Part shown: one piece after another, positions 45,829 through 55,449 of the stretch
Position numbering within the stretch: the stretch's first letter is position 1
How the letters are laid out: each line of letters begins with the position of its first letter
NCBI GenBank assembly: GCA_016787575.1
Contig: JAEUUO010000010.1
Location: forward strand, 222,002-286,001
DNA: 64,000 bases
Direction: 5' to 3'
Origin: Saprospiraceae bacterium
GTDB taxonomy: Bacteria; Bacteroidota; Bacteroidia; Chitinophagales; Saprospiraceae
Translations under genes and position numbers: made by a program
Notes under the pieces: generated by a model
What the model was told of the DNA's origin: nothing
What the model saw: only the letters and a program-made list of their open reading frames with translations
The model's database searches: none

Positions 45829-48800
45829 ATGAAACCAACTTACCAAAAGGCAATTTGGACCATCGTCCTATACTCTTTATATGGTATCACTTTTTCTCAG
45901 AATGCGACCTGGAAAAATCTGGTAGTCCCATATTACTCAAAAAAATTCACTGAGACCGAATCCTCTTATTGGATTGCAAACTCTGCGGGATTGATTGAAA
46001 TTGATAAGAAAACAAGAAAGCAACTTACTTACCATCCAGATAATTCAGAAATTATTGGCTGCGATGTTAATGATGTTTTGGCCACTAACGATAATCAAAT
46101 TTATATTGCCACACAATCTGGTGGAATTTTCAAATTCGATGGAGGGCATTTGATAGCTATCCCAAATAAAGAAACAGCTACTAAAATTCAAGCAACCAAT
46201 TTCTTGACACAAGATCATGATGAAAACATTTGGTTTGTTGGTGATCATTTTAATACTACATCAAGTGGAAATATATTTATAATTAAAAATGAAAATGGCT
46301 TAAAAGCTTATGGCAAATATAGCATACCAGATGTAAAACAAATGAAATCGGATTACAATTCCGACATTTGGATTTCAACTTCCAAATTTTTATATAAACT
46401 AGATGAAAGTCACATTAAAGACTCTCTTGACTTTACTGCTATTGCACCCTCTAACAAAGAAAAGATACTTAATTTCTTTTTTGATTCATCCAACACCTTA
46501 TACATACATTCATGTACTGTTCGCGATGATCCAAACCAATGTGATGTTTTATACAAATACACCAATGGACAAATTGAGATTTATTGGGATAGCGGCAATC
46601 TAGATTTTGGGTACAAATTAAATTCTATTTATTTTAAAAACAATACATTTTATATACTATCCTCTTCAGATTCAGATAGCCAAATTGATGTAATTGCCAA
46701 TGGCATACAAACCACAGTCTTGAGAGCTAAAGTTCAGATTCCAGAAAATCAATTTTTACTAACAATTATAGGATCTGATCAAACCAACAAATTATGTTTT
46801 CAAACTTTTGATAAGATCAAGAATAGAACGAGCGTTTTTTTAGAAGGATTTAATTCGAGTGAAAGTTTGATAAAATCAGAATTGCCATTCTATCGAAATG
46901 GTGCTGATGCAATTGCAGCAAGCAGTGATAACTCAGTTTGGGTTGCCATAGCCGGTGAATGCTATCAGTTCGCGAATGATCAATGGATCCTAAGGGATCA
47001 TCATTTTTTCAATGTTCCTTCCAACTTTTCGTGTGTTGAAATTAAAACAGATCCTGATCAACAGAAATTGTATTTTTTATTTAAAGAATTTCCCTTTAAT
47101 AAATCAATTATTAAAATTATTGGAAACAACTATGTAAAATCAATTGAGTCGGATGAGCCTATAACTAATTTGTCGATTGGCGACGAAGATCAATTCCTTT
47201 TTATATCAAATGGCATTTTACATTTATACAATAAGGATCATTTACTAACATGGAATGACTTTAATGGAAATGTATGGGAAAGCATTTCCAATGCGATTAT
47301 TGATGCTGAAAATAAAATATGGATCACTTCCTATGATATTGCATTTTCAAAAACATATTTCTATTTGTTTGATAATGGAAGATTAATTAGAAAAGTTCAA
47401 CCAGCAAATTTTGATTTTAATCAATTTGAATTTTTATATGCAGATCATTCAAGTAATTTAATTGGTACATCTGAGGGTCGCATCTGGAAATACTCAATAC
47501 AGCACAATAGTTACCAAGCATTTATAGTCCCAAACACTCAATATAGAATACAACATGTAATTGAAGATCGTACTGGTTACTATTGGCTTTCCACTGATGT
47601 AGGATTGTATCGCTGGGACGGCGAACAGGAATTTATCAATTGGAATTTTTACGAATATCCATTATTGCAAGCGTTTGTCAAAGAATTAACAATTGACAAC
47701 TATAATAATTTATGGATTAATCAAAGTAATGGTATAAGCTTATTTAATCCAGATGGTTTGTCAAACCAAAACAATACAACGCGCTACAAAATTAGAGGAC
47801 AGGTTTTCTTTGATAATGATAAGAATGGAATAAGAGATCAGGAATCGGAACCATTACTTCCATACCGAAAATTAAAATTACATAATGCAAATAAAGAAAT
47901 TTTTACTCAGAGCGGTGCCTATCAACACTATATTTCACTATTTGATGAAATATTGGAAATTAAACTAAATCCAGATGAAATTTTAACATCTCCTTCAAAA
48001 AACTACACGATCTCCAAGTCAAATTACAATACTACTTCTTTCGATTTTGGCATTTGGTTTAATTCTCAACCTGAAAAAATCAGTCTGGATGTCTATTCAA
48101 GCAGAACCCGATGCCAAAGCGAAAAACAATTTATAATCAATGTTTATAATAACAATCCAACTAAATCGATCCAGGAATTGGTGTTCAAGCCCGATCCAGA
48201 TTATATATTCAAATCAAGTTCTATTCCATATGATCGAATAGAAAACAAGGCTTACATTTGGAATAATATAGAAATCAAAGCTTTTGATTTTATTACATTA
48301 AAAATGATTGCCGTTGCACCCGCTCAGAACCCCAACAAAGAAATTTTAACAAGTTATGTATATTTAACTGACAAACTTAATCCGGAAGTTCAATGTCTTC
48401 AAACAATTTCTGACAGTTTATTTTGTTCACTGGATCCCAACGATAAAATTCAAGATTTTTATGGTGAATCGAGAAAATCTCAAACCCTTAAATCAAATTT
48501 CATTAAATACACTATACGCTTTCAAAATACTGGAAACGACACTGCATTCAATATTTATATTTTGGATACGCTGGATCCCAATCTGGACATTGAAAGTCTT
48601 GAAATTATTAACTCTTCACACCTTTGCAATATTGAACTTATTGATAATAGCATTTTGAAATTTTTATTTGCCGGAATTCATCTTCCCTTTCAAAAACAAG
48701 ATGATCTTGGAAGCCAAGGATTTGTTAGTTATAGAATAAAAGCCAAATCTTCCATTTTAAACAAAACAGACATTAAAAATACTGCCTCTATCTATTTTGA

Positions 48801-49101
48801 TTTAAATACAGCTATTCAAACCAATGTAACCACCTATACAGCTGTCGAGTCATTTCCAAAAGACTCAACACCTAAAATTTATAACTCCATTCTGGTAAAA
48901 CCCAATCCAAGTTCACAAACGATACAAGTTGAATTTGAGAAAAACGCTTTTTTCAAAATGTATAATTTTTCAGGGCAGTTAGTTTTAGAAACAGAAGAAA
49001 CTAATATAAATATAGAACAATTACCCAATGGAATTTATACCATCGTCTCTCAAAATTCAGAAGGAATTATGGTTTCCTCACATTTTATAAAAACAGATTA
49101 A
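45829..49101 (+). CDS. Secreted propeller protein with SdrD-B-like and DUF7619-like domains and T9SS type A tail
   Basis: The 1090-residue protein has a signal peptide (to about TFSQ). Residues about 25-640 are a two-component-regulator-like propeller (NEIIGCDVNDVLATNDNQIYIATQSGGIFKFDG, YYWLSTDVGLYRWDG, NLWINQSNGISLFNPDG) without any kinase. An SdrD-B-like segment follows (IRGQVFFDNDKNGIRDQESEPLL, about 655). Then comes a DUF7619/DUF11-type domain (CSLDPNDKI ... YTIRFQNTGNDTAFNIYILDTLDPNLDIESLE ... ASIYFDLNTAIQTNVT, about 870-1010). A T9SS tail (ILVKPNPSSQTIQVEF ... NGIYTIVSQ) closes it. Extracellular; function unknown. Confidence 0.88.
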   Translation: MKPTYQKAIWTIVLYSLYGITFSQNATWKNLVVPYYSKKFTETESSYWIANSAGLIEIDKKTRKQLTYHPDNSEIIGCDVNDVLATNDNQIYIATQSGGIFKFDGGHLIAIPNKETATKIQATNFLTQDHDENIWFVGDHFNTTSSGNIFIIKNENGLKAYGKYSIPDVKQMKSDYNSDIWISTSKFLYKLDESHIKDSLDFTAIAPSNKEKILNFFFDSSNTLYIHSCTVRDDPNQCDVLYKYTNGQIEIYWDSGNLDFGYKLNSIYFKNNTFYILSSSDSDSQIDVIANGIQTTVLRAKVQIPENQFLLTIIGSDQTNKLCFQTFDKIKNRTSVFLEGFNSSESLIKSELPFYRNGADAIAASSDNSVWVAIAGECYQFANDQWILRDHHFFNVPSNFSCVEIKTDPDQQKLYFLFKEFPFNKSIIKIIGNNYVKSIESDEPITNLSIGDEDQFLFISNGILHLYNKDHLLTWNDFNGNVWESISNAIIDAENKIWITSYDIAFSKTYFYLFDNGRLIRKVQPANFDFNQFEFLYADHSSNLIGTSEGRIWKYSIQHNSYQAFIVPNTQYRIQHVIEDRTGYYWLSTDVGLYRWDGEQEFINWNFYEYPLLQAFVKELTIDNYNNLWINQSNGISLFNPDGLSNQNNTTRYKIRGQVFFDNDKNGIRDQESEPLLPYRKLKLHNANKEIFTQSGAYQHYISLFDEILEIKLNPDEILTSPSKNYTISKSNYNTTSFDFGIWFNSQPEKISLDVYSSRTRCQSEKQFIINVYNNNPTKSIQELVFKPDPDYIFKSSSIPYDRIENKAYIWNNIEIKAFDFITLKMIAVAPAQNPNKEILTSYVYLTDKLNPEVQCLQTISDSLFCSLDPNDKIQDFYGESRKSQTLKSNFIKYTIRFQNTGNDTAFNIYILDTLDPNLDIESLEIINSSHLCNIELIDNSILKFLFAGIHLPFQKQDDLGSQGFVSYRIKAKSSILNKTDIKNTASIYFDLNTAIQTNVTTYTAVESFPKDSTPKIYNSILVKPNPSSQTIQVEFEKNAFFKMYNFSGQLVLETEETNINIEQLPNGIYTIVSQNSEGIMVSSHFIKTD

Positions 49102-49313
49102 TAAATTTATTAATAATTCCGCTATATCTATAAGGGTTATTATGTTGCAAAAATCTAGTGCAAGTTTTTTTAAAGCTTAAAAATAGATTTCATCTTGAAA
49201 ATCGAAAACCAAAATACCTTAATATTGGAAAATCTTCAAACCTTAGTTAAATAAATTAAAGACCCCTTTAAGTAGTGCATCAAAAAGGACTATAAAAATT
49301 GCACTAAATTTAA

Positions 49314-49733
49314 TCAGATGTTTGTCAGCTGCATGATTTCAAGTTGCATTACTTGCGGAGCCGGAATGTTTAATGAATCCATTGTATTCAGCAATAATCT
49401 CAGGGCTGTTTTCGAACGCAATCCGCGACCTGGAGCTGTTAACTCCATAACCGGAGCGATGCATCCCCTCAATTCCTTGATGGCATTGTTGGCTGGGTGG
49501 ATCAAAATAAGACTGCGATTGGGTACCTGGAGAAGTTCGATGTGCCTAGAAAATTTATTACTGATTCTAAACCGGATAGGGTAAACACCTTCCGGAATGC
49601 AGGAAATTTGTTTGCGATTTTGTTTCCAGGGAAGTTCAATCGTTTTACACAATTCCTGACCCATTAAAAACAGGCTACCGTTGGTAGCTGTTGGATGGTA
49701 GATCCGTTTGATTTGCAATAGAATCATAAACAA
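49314..49733 (-). CDS. DUF5675 family protein
   Basis: The 139-residue protein matches the DUF5675 pattern: IKRIYHPTATNGSLFLMGQELCKTIELPWKQNRKQISCIPEGVYPIRFR and then ILIHPANNAIKELRGCIAPV with conserved His/Cys positions. In other genomes the domain is found alone or in phage-like contexts. No phage genes surround it here. It has no signal peptide; the start could be the third codon Met. The function is unknown. Confidence 0.88.
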   Translation of the reverse strand: MFMILLQIKRIYHPTATNGSLFLMGQELCKTIELPWKQNRKQISCIPEGVYPIRFRISNKFSRHIELLQVPNRSLILIHPANNAIKELRGCIAPVMELTAPGRGLRSKTALRLLLNTMDSLNIPAPQVMQLEIMQLTNI

Positions 49734-49801
49734 ATTTAATTAAACAGCAGCAATGGTTTCAACTGCATTTGTCTTATCCATCATTAAACCAGAGCGTTTT
49801 T

Positions 49802-52270
49802 CTAAAACATTTTTCTCACTATTTTAATGGACTCTAATGACAAGAGCAATATCAATGATCCAATAAAAGAAGAAATAAAATGTTTGTATCCCGGAAAATC
49901 AAAACTAAAAATGTCTTGTAACAATGGAATTGAAATCGTCAATAGTAGTATAGCAAATGCAATAACAGAAATGAGTAAAACCGCTATGTTTTTCTCAAGA
50001 ATTACTGAAAAGAAATTTCTAGTGTCAGATAATGATGTAAGAATTAAAAACACATTTCCAATAATCAAAGATGAAAAAGCTATGGCTCTTACTTCATTCT
50101 CTGAATGTCCTTCTTTGATTGACAGGAAGTAAATGGTTAACACCATTACTAGGAGCATTAGCCCTTTTAAAAAGCTAAAAAGAATTTTCCTCCACCCAAA
50201 AAACAATTCGTCTGGCTTCCTTGGCGGACGGTTCATAATGGATTCCTCTTCTTGTTCTGATTCAAACGCGATGGAACAAACAGGGTCAATGATTAACTCC
50301 ATAAAAACAATATGCAAGGGCGTTAAAAGAATTGGCAACCATGAAAACATTGCGGGCAGTAAAACCAAGCCAATTATCGGAATGTGGATGGCAAGAATGT
50401 ATGACATCGCTTTTTGCAAGTTGTCAAATATTCTCCTTCCTGAATGAATGGCATGAACAATAGAAGCGAAGTTATCGTCAAGCAGAACGAGTGAAGATGC
50501 CTCACGGGCAACATCCGTTCCTTTCATGCCCATTGCTACACCAATGTCTGCGGCTTTTAAGGCAGGAGCATCATTTACTCCATCACCTGTCATTGCTACA
50601 ATTTCACCATTGGCTTTTAGTGCCTGAATGAGTTGCAGTTTTTGTTCAGGAACTATTCTGGCGAACACATGAGTATGTTTTATTTTTTTTTGTAAATCAT
50701 CTGCGCTCATTGATTTAAGTTCATCCCCAGTCAATACATTGTCGTCGTTTTGTAAACCAATTTGTTTAGCAATACATCTGGCAGTGGCAGGATAGTCACC
50801 CGTTATCATTATTACTTTAATCCCTGCCTCGTTACATTCTTTGATTGCCTTAGGAACTTCTGGTCTGATTGGGTCTTCAAATGCAACTAATCCGGCAAAT
50901 CTGAAATGAATATCACTTTGCTTTTCAGGCAATTCTTGATTTTGCCAATCACTTTGGGCTGCCGCTAAAACACTGTAAGCTTTCCCAGCCATTTCCTGAA
51001 CGGCTTTTGTATAAATGTCGGTATCAGTTGCTGAAAGTCTACACAATTTAAAAACCACTTCGGGTGCACCTTTGCAATAAATATGAATTGTTTTATCTTT
51101 TTCAGATTTAAGCACCCTTGTCATAGCAAACAATTCTTTGCTCAATGGATATTCTTTCAGTAGCTGAAATTTTTCCATGGGTATTTGTTGCTTTTCATGT
51201 TCACTAACAATTGCCTTTTCCATAGGGTCAATGGACTTGTTTGATGAAGCATTAAACAGTAGCTTTATTAAATAACTTATATTTTTCTCATAGGATTTAA
51301 AATCTTGTTTTGAATACGTTTTTCCATTGCAATACAAAGCTGCCATCTCCATTTTGTTTTGGGTAATGGTTCCGGTTTTGTCACTGCACAAAACTGTTGC
51401 AGAACCAAGAGTTTCAATAGCAGATGGCTTTCTCGTTAATACTTTGTTCTTTGACAATCGCCATGCCCCTAATGCAAGAAAAACAGTTAAAACAACAGGA
51501 AATTCTTCGGGCAATATCGCCATAGCTGCTGAAAGTCCTGTGAGAAGAGAATTTAAAAAGTTGCCCCTCGTAAAATAAAAGGCGGCTATCACACCTATGC
51601 TGATTACGGCACCCCCAATAAACAAATTCCGGATGAGGGTTTTCATTTCTCGTTGCAAACGCGTGCTGTCTTGCTCAATAGATTGTAATGAAGTTCCTAT
51701 TATACCAAATTGTGTATTAGTACCTGTGCTTGTAACTTTTGCAATACCTTTTCCTTGAACAACCAATGTTCCGCTATAAATTTTATTTTCCGATTCTTCG
51801 GATTTTATTACCGGAACAGATTCTCCTGTCAATAGGGATTCATCAAGAGAAAGATGGTTGCATTCTAAGAGAATTGCATCGGCTGGCACACGGTCCCCTT
51901 CGTGCAAAACGATTATATCTTCCGGCACCACCTCCCTTCCGGCAATTCTTTTTTCCGTTCCATTGCGAATTACTAAAGCACGCGGAGATGAAAGCTGCCT
52001 TAATGCAGCCAACGAGTTTTCAGTTTTTCTATGCTGATAGAAACTAATGAATATAATGACAGACACAGAGCATAATAAACTAATTCCTTCAAGATAGTCA
52101 CCGAGTAGCAAATAAACGGAGCCACAGCTAATTAATAAAATAAACATGGGTTCTTTAATTACCTCAAAGGCAATACGGCCAACGCTTTTAGATTTTGCAG
52201 ATGGCAACTCGTTAAAACCATAACGCTTAAGCAGTTCGGATGCTTTATTCTCGGTTATGCCTGAATGCAT
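49802..52270 (-). CDS. Cation-transporting P-type ATPase (P2-type, Ca2+-ATPase-like)
   Basis: The 822-residue pump has the P-type motifs in order: the A-domain LTGESVPV, transmembrane PEEFPVVLTVFLALGAWRLSKNKVLTRK, the phosphorylation site CSDKTGTITQNKM, nucleotide-domain KGAPEVV, and hinge MTGDGVNDAPALKAADIGVAMG. An N-terminal cation-ATPase segment (SGITENKASELLKRYGFNELP) and a C-terminal bundle of four or more helices (about 640-820) fit the P2 class. The M4 motif is PEEFP rather than the PEGLP of classic Ca2+ pumps, so ion specificity is uncertain. It stands alone. Confidence 0.92.
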   Translation of the reverse strand: MHSGITENKASELLKRYGFNELPSAKSKSVGRIAFEVIKEPMFILLISCGSVYLLLGDYLEGISLLCSVSVIIFISFYQHRKTENSLAALRQLSSPRALVIRNGTEKRIAGREVVPEDIIVLHEGDRVPADAILLECNHLSLDESLLTGESVPVIKSEESENKIYSGTLVVQGKGIAKVTSTGTNTQFGIIGTSLQSIEQDSTRLQREMKTLIRNLFIGGAVISIGVIAAFYFTRGNFLNSLLTGLSAAMAILPEEFPVVLTVFLALGAWRLSKNKVLTRKPSAIETLGSATVLCSDKTGTITQNKMEMAALYCNGKTYSKQDFKSYEKNISYLIKLLFNASSNKSIDPMEKAIVSEHEKQQIPMEKFQLLKEYPLSKELFAMTRVLKSEKDKTIHIYCKGAPEVVFKLCRLSATDTDIYTKAVQEMAGKAYSVLAAAQSDWQNQELPEKQSDIHFRFAGLVAFEDPIRPEVPKAIKECNEAGIKVIMITGDYPATARCIAKQIGLQNDDNVLTGDELKSMSADDLQKKIKHTHVFARIVPEQKLQLIQALKANGEIVAMTGDGVNDAPALKAADIGVAMGMKGTDVAREASSLVLLDDNFASIVHAIHSGRRIFDNLQKAMSYILAIHIPIIGLVLLPAMFSWLPILLTPLHIVFMELIIDPVCSIAFESEQEEESIMNRPPRKPDELFFGWRKILFSFLKGLMLLVMVLTIYFLSIKEGHSENEVRAIAFSSLIIGNVFLILTSLSDTRNFFSVILEKNIAVLLISVIAFAILLLTISIPLLQDIFSFDFPGYKHFISSFIGSLILLLSLESIKIVRKMF

Positions 52271-52797
52271 TTTAATCTAATCATAGTTTCAATAACCAAA
52301 CTAAGGGTTCCTGTTTACAATAAAAATTTATTACAAGTCCAAAAGGCATATGGAATGAGAATATGGCTGAGCATGCAATGGTTCACCATGAACTACGGCC
52401 AATTTCCCTTTAAGCCAAAAGTAAAACCTTCCGTTTTCATTTACAAACATACTACTCTAATTCCTATCAAGCTTGTATTAATAAGCAGGTATAGAAATTT
52501 TTAATTACCCTGCCGGCCTACTTATTGGCCGTTAATTTAATTTTCGTCGCACATCAAAAAAGGCCAGAATAAAAAGTTCTTTTTTCTGAATCATACAATA
52601 TACTTTAATAATTTTTATCAATAAAATGATAAAAATCCCATTTCACAAACTCTCTAGAACTCCTAGACAAGGATTCGAACTTATTAAATTTAACAAGTGC
52701 TAAAGTTTGGACTTAAATTTTAAGGCTGCCTTTTCAAATCATTCGTTTTCCAAATATTCTAAATTTATATTTTGATCAACCGATGCAATTTTTTAAA
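52271..52797. other. Intergenic region without recognisable gene
   Basis: AT-rich, non-coding in appearance. A small GC hairpin (CGGCC at 52514-52518 pairing with GGCCG at 52527-52531) is followed by TTAATTTAATTTT and could be a terminator, but no plus-strand gene precedes it. Bases 52660-52680 on the minus strand faintly resemble a tRNA T-arm (GTTCGAATCC) with mispaired stem. Confidence 0.45.
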
Positions 52798-53200
52798 GGA
52801 AGAGGCTTTCTGATTTATATTCTTTCTATACGCTTGGTTCACAGCATGTTTTTGAACCCCAAACCCCTTGAAAGGGGCTTTTGTATTGTGTTCGTTTTAT
52901 GTGCTTGGTTCACAGCATGTTTTGAACCCCAAACCCCTTGAAAGGGGCTTTCTGTTTTGGGTTCGTTTTATGTGCTTGGTTCACAGCATGTTTTGAACCC
53001 TAAACCCCTTGAAAGGGACTTTCTGTTTTATATTCTTTTTATACGCTTGGTTCACAGCATGTTTTTGAACCCCAAACCCCTTGAAAGGGGCTTTCTGTTT
53101 TGGGTTCGTTTTATGTGCTTGCTTCACATCATGTTTTGAACCCTAAACCCCTTGAATGGGGCTTTTGTATTGTGTTCGTTTTATGAGCTTGGTTCATTAT
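52798..53200. repeat. Tandem array of 71-bp half-elements carrying the CCCCTTGAAAGGGG palindrome
   Basis: Units starting GCTTGGTTCACAGCATG begin at 52832, 52903, 52974, 53045, 53117 and 53187 (71, 71, 71, 72, 70 bp apart), with a partial unit before. Each holds one MITE end (GAACCCCAAACCCC...) followed by GTATTGTGTTCGTTTTATG-like sequence. Units alternate between two sequence variants in the segment after the palindrome. This is not a CRISPR array: there are no unique spacers. Confidence 0.85.
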
Positions 53201-53280
53201 AAGAATTTATCAAATTTTACTGAATAAATAAAATTTCAAATATCTACACATTAAAGCCCCTTTCAAGGGGTTTGGGGTTC
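53138..53280. mobile_element. MITE-like element, copy 3
   Basis: The last array unit has its left terminal repeat at 53138-53165, paired with an inverted right end at 53253-53280, giving a 143-bp element of the same length class as copies 1, 2 and 5. The interior is AT-rich and non-coding. Confidence 0.65.
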
Positions 53281-53370
53281 TATGTAATTTGAATTGTAAA
53301 CTAATTACAACTCAGTGTAGGGACTTTTGGTTTTGTGTTCGTTTTATGTGTGTGCTTTACTGTATATTTT

Positions 53371-53485
53371 GAACCCCAAACCCCTTGAAAGGGGCTTTTG
53401 TATTGTGTTCGTTTTATGTGCTTGGTTTATTAAATAAATTTAAAGCTTAAAAACTTTAAAGCAACTTTCAAGGGGTTTGGGGTTC
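53371..53485. mobile_element. MITE-like element, copy 4 (115 bp, shortened)
   Basis: The left terminal repeat at 53371-53398 and the inverted right end finishing at 53485 (with AAGCAACTTTCAAGG instead of AAGCCCC) bound a shorter copy. The right flank TGAGTAAAT is the complement of the ATTTACTCA flank seen at other copies. Confidence 0.65.
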
Positions 53486-53816
53486 TGAGTAAATCAAGGC
53501 GCATAGGCCCTATAGATCCTTTGTATAATCCATTCTAATTCATCCGGATTTTACACGTTAAGTCATCAGGAGCTATACCAAATATTTCCAATATGAACTT
53601 TTTTTACTTGATTAAAAATAACTATATTTGTAGAACACAGCTTTCTGACTTTATGCAATAAGCTAAATTATGCAAGAATAAAATTATTACTGAATGTATA
53701 GTTAAATATTATTACTGTCTACTTAAAAACAGATAAATAGAAATTAAATTATCTTTTTTAAAATGTCTTCAATAAACTGTGTACATTATCTATTGTAAAC
53801 AAACAGATGCACATAA

Positions 53817-54404
53817 AATGTATTTGTTTTTTTTAAAAAAAATAAAAAGACCATAAAAACAAACCAAATTGAAAATCAACTCATTCATCTGACATCCGGA
53901 TTTCTGACCATAAACAGATTTTTTCTATTTCTGCTTATTTTCTTTCCAATAAGCATAAGAATTTTCTCTCCTTCTTCAGATCCATATGTAATCCTGAATC
54001 GATTGTTAGCTAGCATTGGAGGGGCTTGCCTGCTGTGTTGGTTAATTGCTATAGCTCATAAAGCAAATCATAAACTGGCTTCAATTAATTTACATCTGAA
54101 CATTTTTCGTTTTTTTAACTGGTCCGTTTTAGTATCAGTGATATCCTTTTTACTTATCTTGTTTTTTTCAACCGACGTTAACACAAGCAGTAATAATATA
54201 AACATTCATTACACCACTCCCATTATATTTCCAGTAATTTTTAGTGTGTCATTCCTCTCGGTAATAATTATAACAGCTAAAACCCTGGTGAGTGCTGAAC
54301 AAAATAAAGATGCCAGCTTTGAAGAATACTTTAATGCTTTTATATTGCTATCATTTGCAGTCATAGGATTATGGTATATTCACCCAAGGGCACAAAACTT
54401 ATAA
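53817..54404 (+). CDS. Small membrane protein of unknown function, start codon uncertain
   Basis: The frame is open from 53817 to 54404. The first standard start is a TTG at 54003, inside what looks like a membrane-protein sequence. The upstream residues (LTSGFLTINRFFLFLLIFFPISIRIF) form a convincing first transmembrane helix, so the real protein probably begins between 53850 and 53910 at a non-standard codon, or an ATG has been lost. Four hydrophobic helices are visible in total (LLASIGGACLLCWLIAIAH, WSVLVSVISFLLILFF, IIFPVIFSVSFLSVIIIT, AFILLSFAVIGLWYI). No family recognised. It may be an intact unusual gene or a 5'-decayed one. Confidence 0.5.
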   Translation, partial: NVFVFFKKNKKTIKTNQIENQLIHLTSGFLTINRFFLFLLIFFPISIRIFSPSSDPYVILNRLLASIGGACLLCWLIAIAHKANHKLASINLHLNIFRFFNWSVLVSVISFLLILFFSTDVNTSSNNINIHYTTPIIFPVIFSVSFLSVIIITAKTLVSAEQNKDASFEEYFNAFILLSFAVIGLWYIHPRAQNL

Positions 54405-54479
54405 AAGTAAGTTTATAAAATAGAATTGAATGTGGATGAAGATAAAATATTTAATTAAACCATAAAATAAAACCAATCC

Positions 54480-54992
54480 TTACTTTAATTTTTTACCTAT
54501 ATTTAAAATTACTTTGTCCTCTAGCTCCCCCTTCATCTTCACCACCTCGTCCACCTTCTCATTCGGAATAGTCATTGACAATACATATTGTTTTATCTTC
54601 CAGGATGAGTTTTGTTTATAGAGCACACCAGAACCGCGACAGATTTTCATTTGTGTATTGAGCAATTCATCAAACCATGCGATCTTACCAGCAGGATCAA
54701 CATAGATGTGTCGCTGCAGGGATTTAAAATTCCAGGCTTTGCCTCGGTCGAAATAGGGTTTAGAGAATTCCATAAACTGGGTCTTGTTCCAATGCTCTGT
54801 AGCATCGGTACCCATAAAAATGGCATCGTCTGTAAGTTGATCAAAATAGCTTTTAAAATCAGCAGCACCGGCGGCTTGGTGCCAATTGTCCAGAAGGATA
54901 TTAATTCTAGATTGCTCTGAATTTACATCCAGCTTGCTAATCCTGCATGCAATCAGGAGCATTAAGGGTATCAACAAAAGATACTTTATCAT
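54480..54992 (-). CDS. Lipoprotein with NTF2/SnoaL-like (DUF4440-type) domain
   Basis: The 170-residue protein has a lipoprotein signal (LLLIPLMLLIAC, Cys16). An NTF2-like cone fold follows: INILLDNWHQAAGAADFKSYFDQLTDDAIFMGTDATEHWNKTQFMEFSKPYF, the central strands WNFKSLQRHIYVDPAGKIAWFDELLNTQM and the final RGSGVLYKQNSSWKIKQYVLSMTIPNE. These match the nuclear-transport-factor-2 family often annotated as DUF4440 or SnoaL-like. The function is unknown, and the cavity may bind a small ligand. Confidence 0.85.
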   Translation of the reverse strand: MIKYLLLIPLMLLIACRISKLDVNSEQSRINILLDNWHQAAGAADFKSYFDQLTDDAIFMGTDATEHWNKTQFMEFSKPYFDRGKAWNFKSLQRHIYVDPAGKIAWFDELLNTQMKICRGSGVLYKQNSSWKIKQYVLSMTIPNEKVDEVVKMKGELEDKVILNIGKKLK

Positions 54993-55449
54993 TGGTTGGT
55001 TTGATTCTGTTGCAATATAAGTTTAATTTTTGATTTCTCATCTTATTTAAAAGAGGTTTTTTGGATAGAAATTTTCCATAGTTCGATTTCTACAATACTT
55101 CAATTATAAATTATTAAAATGGAGCAATAATATTAGTAAATACAGAAATTCAATACTGCAAAAAATTTCATATCAGGCAGATGCCTTTGGATGTTCTGTT
55201 TTATTCATCATGATTTTCTGGTTATCAATCTGATCAATTTAAAACTTTGGTGAAAATTGGGCTGAGAACAGGATTTTTAAATTAAAGAGATTAAATCATT
55301 TGATTTATAAAAAACAGATACCAATCATCGCTTAATTTAATTTTTAAGGAATGTACCCAAAAGAAATTTAAAGCATTGCAACATTGTAGCATTGCAACAT
55401 TTCCTACAGACTACAGACTACAGACTTCTTTTCTAAAGACTACATCCAA
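54993..55449. other. Intergenic region with short degenerate repeats
   Basis: Mostly AT-rich without coding signal. Bases 55373-55402 contain a 16-bp-period repeat of GCATTGCAACATT words. Bases 55404-55446 contain TACAGAC, TACAGAC, TACAGAC and, after 8 bp, TAAAGAC heptads (TANAGRC family). Similar GCATTG/CATTGCA words recur at 56110-56146. Confidence 0.65.

Noticed and set aside
52265..52504. 79-codon plus-strand frame upstream of the P-type ATPase
   Set aside because: It starts inside the divergent ATPase 5' end and has no recognisable domain, signal or membrane pattern.
52655..52690. tRNA-like T-arm sequence on the minus strand (GTTCGAATCC)
   Set aside because: The T-stem does not pair, and no anticodon arm or acceptor stem is found upstream.
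52957..53139. Short plus-strand open frame inside the 71-bp array
   Set aside because: It consists only of translated repeat units, with no start context, and would change with array copy number.
52798..53500. CRISPR array hypothesis for the regularly spaced repeats
   Set aside because: The 71-bp unit is conserved throughout, with no unique spacers, and no cas genes are present.
55373..55402. GCATTGCAACATT repeat considered as a regulatory palindrome
   Set aside because: It shows imperfect direct repetition rather than dyad symmetry and is far from any start codon.
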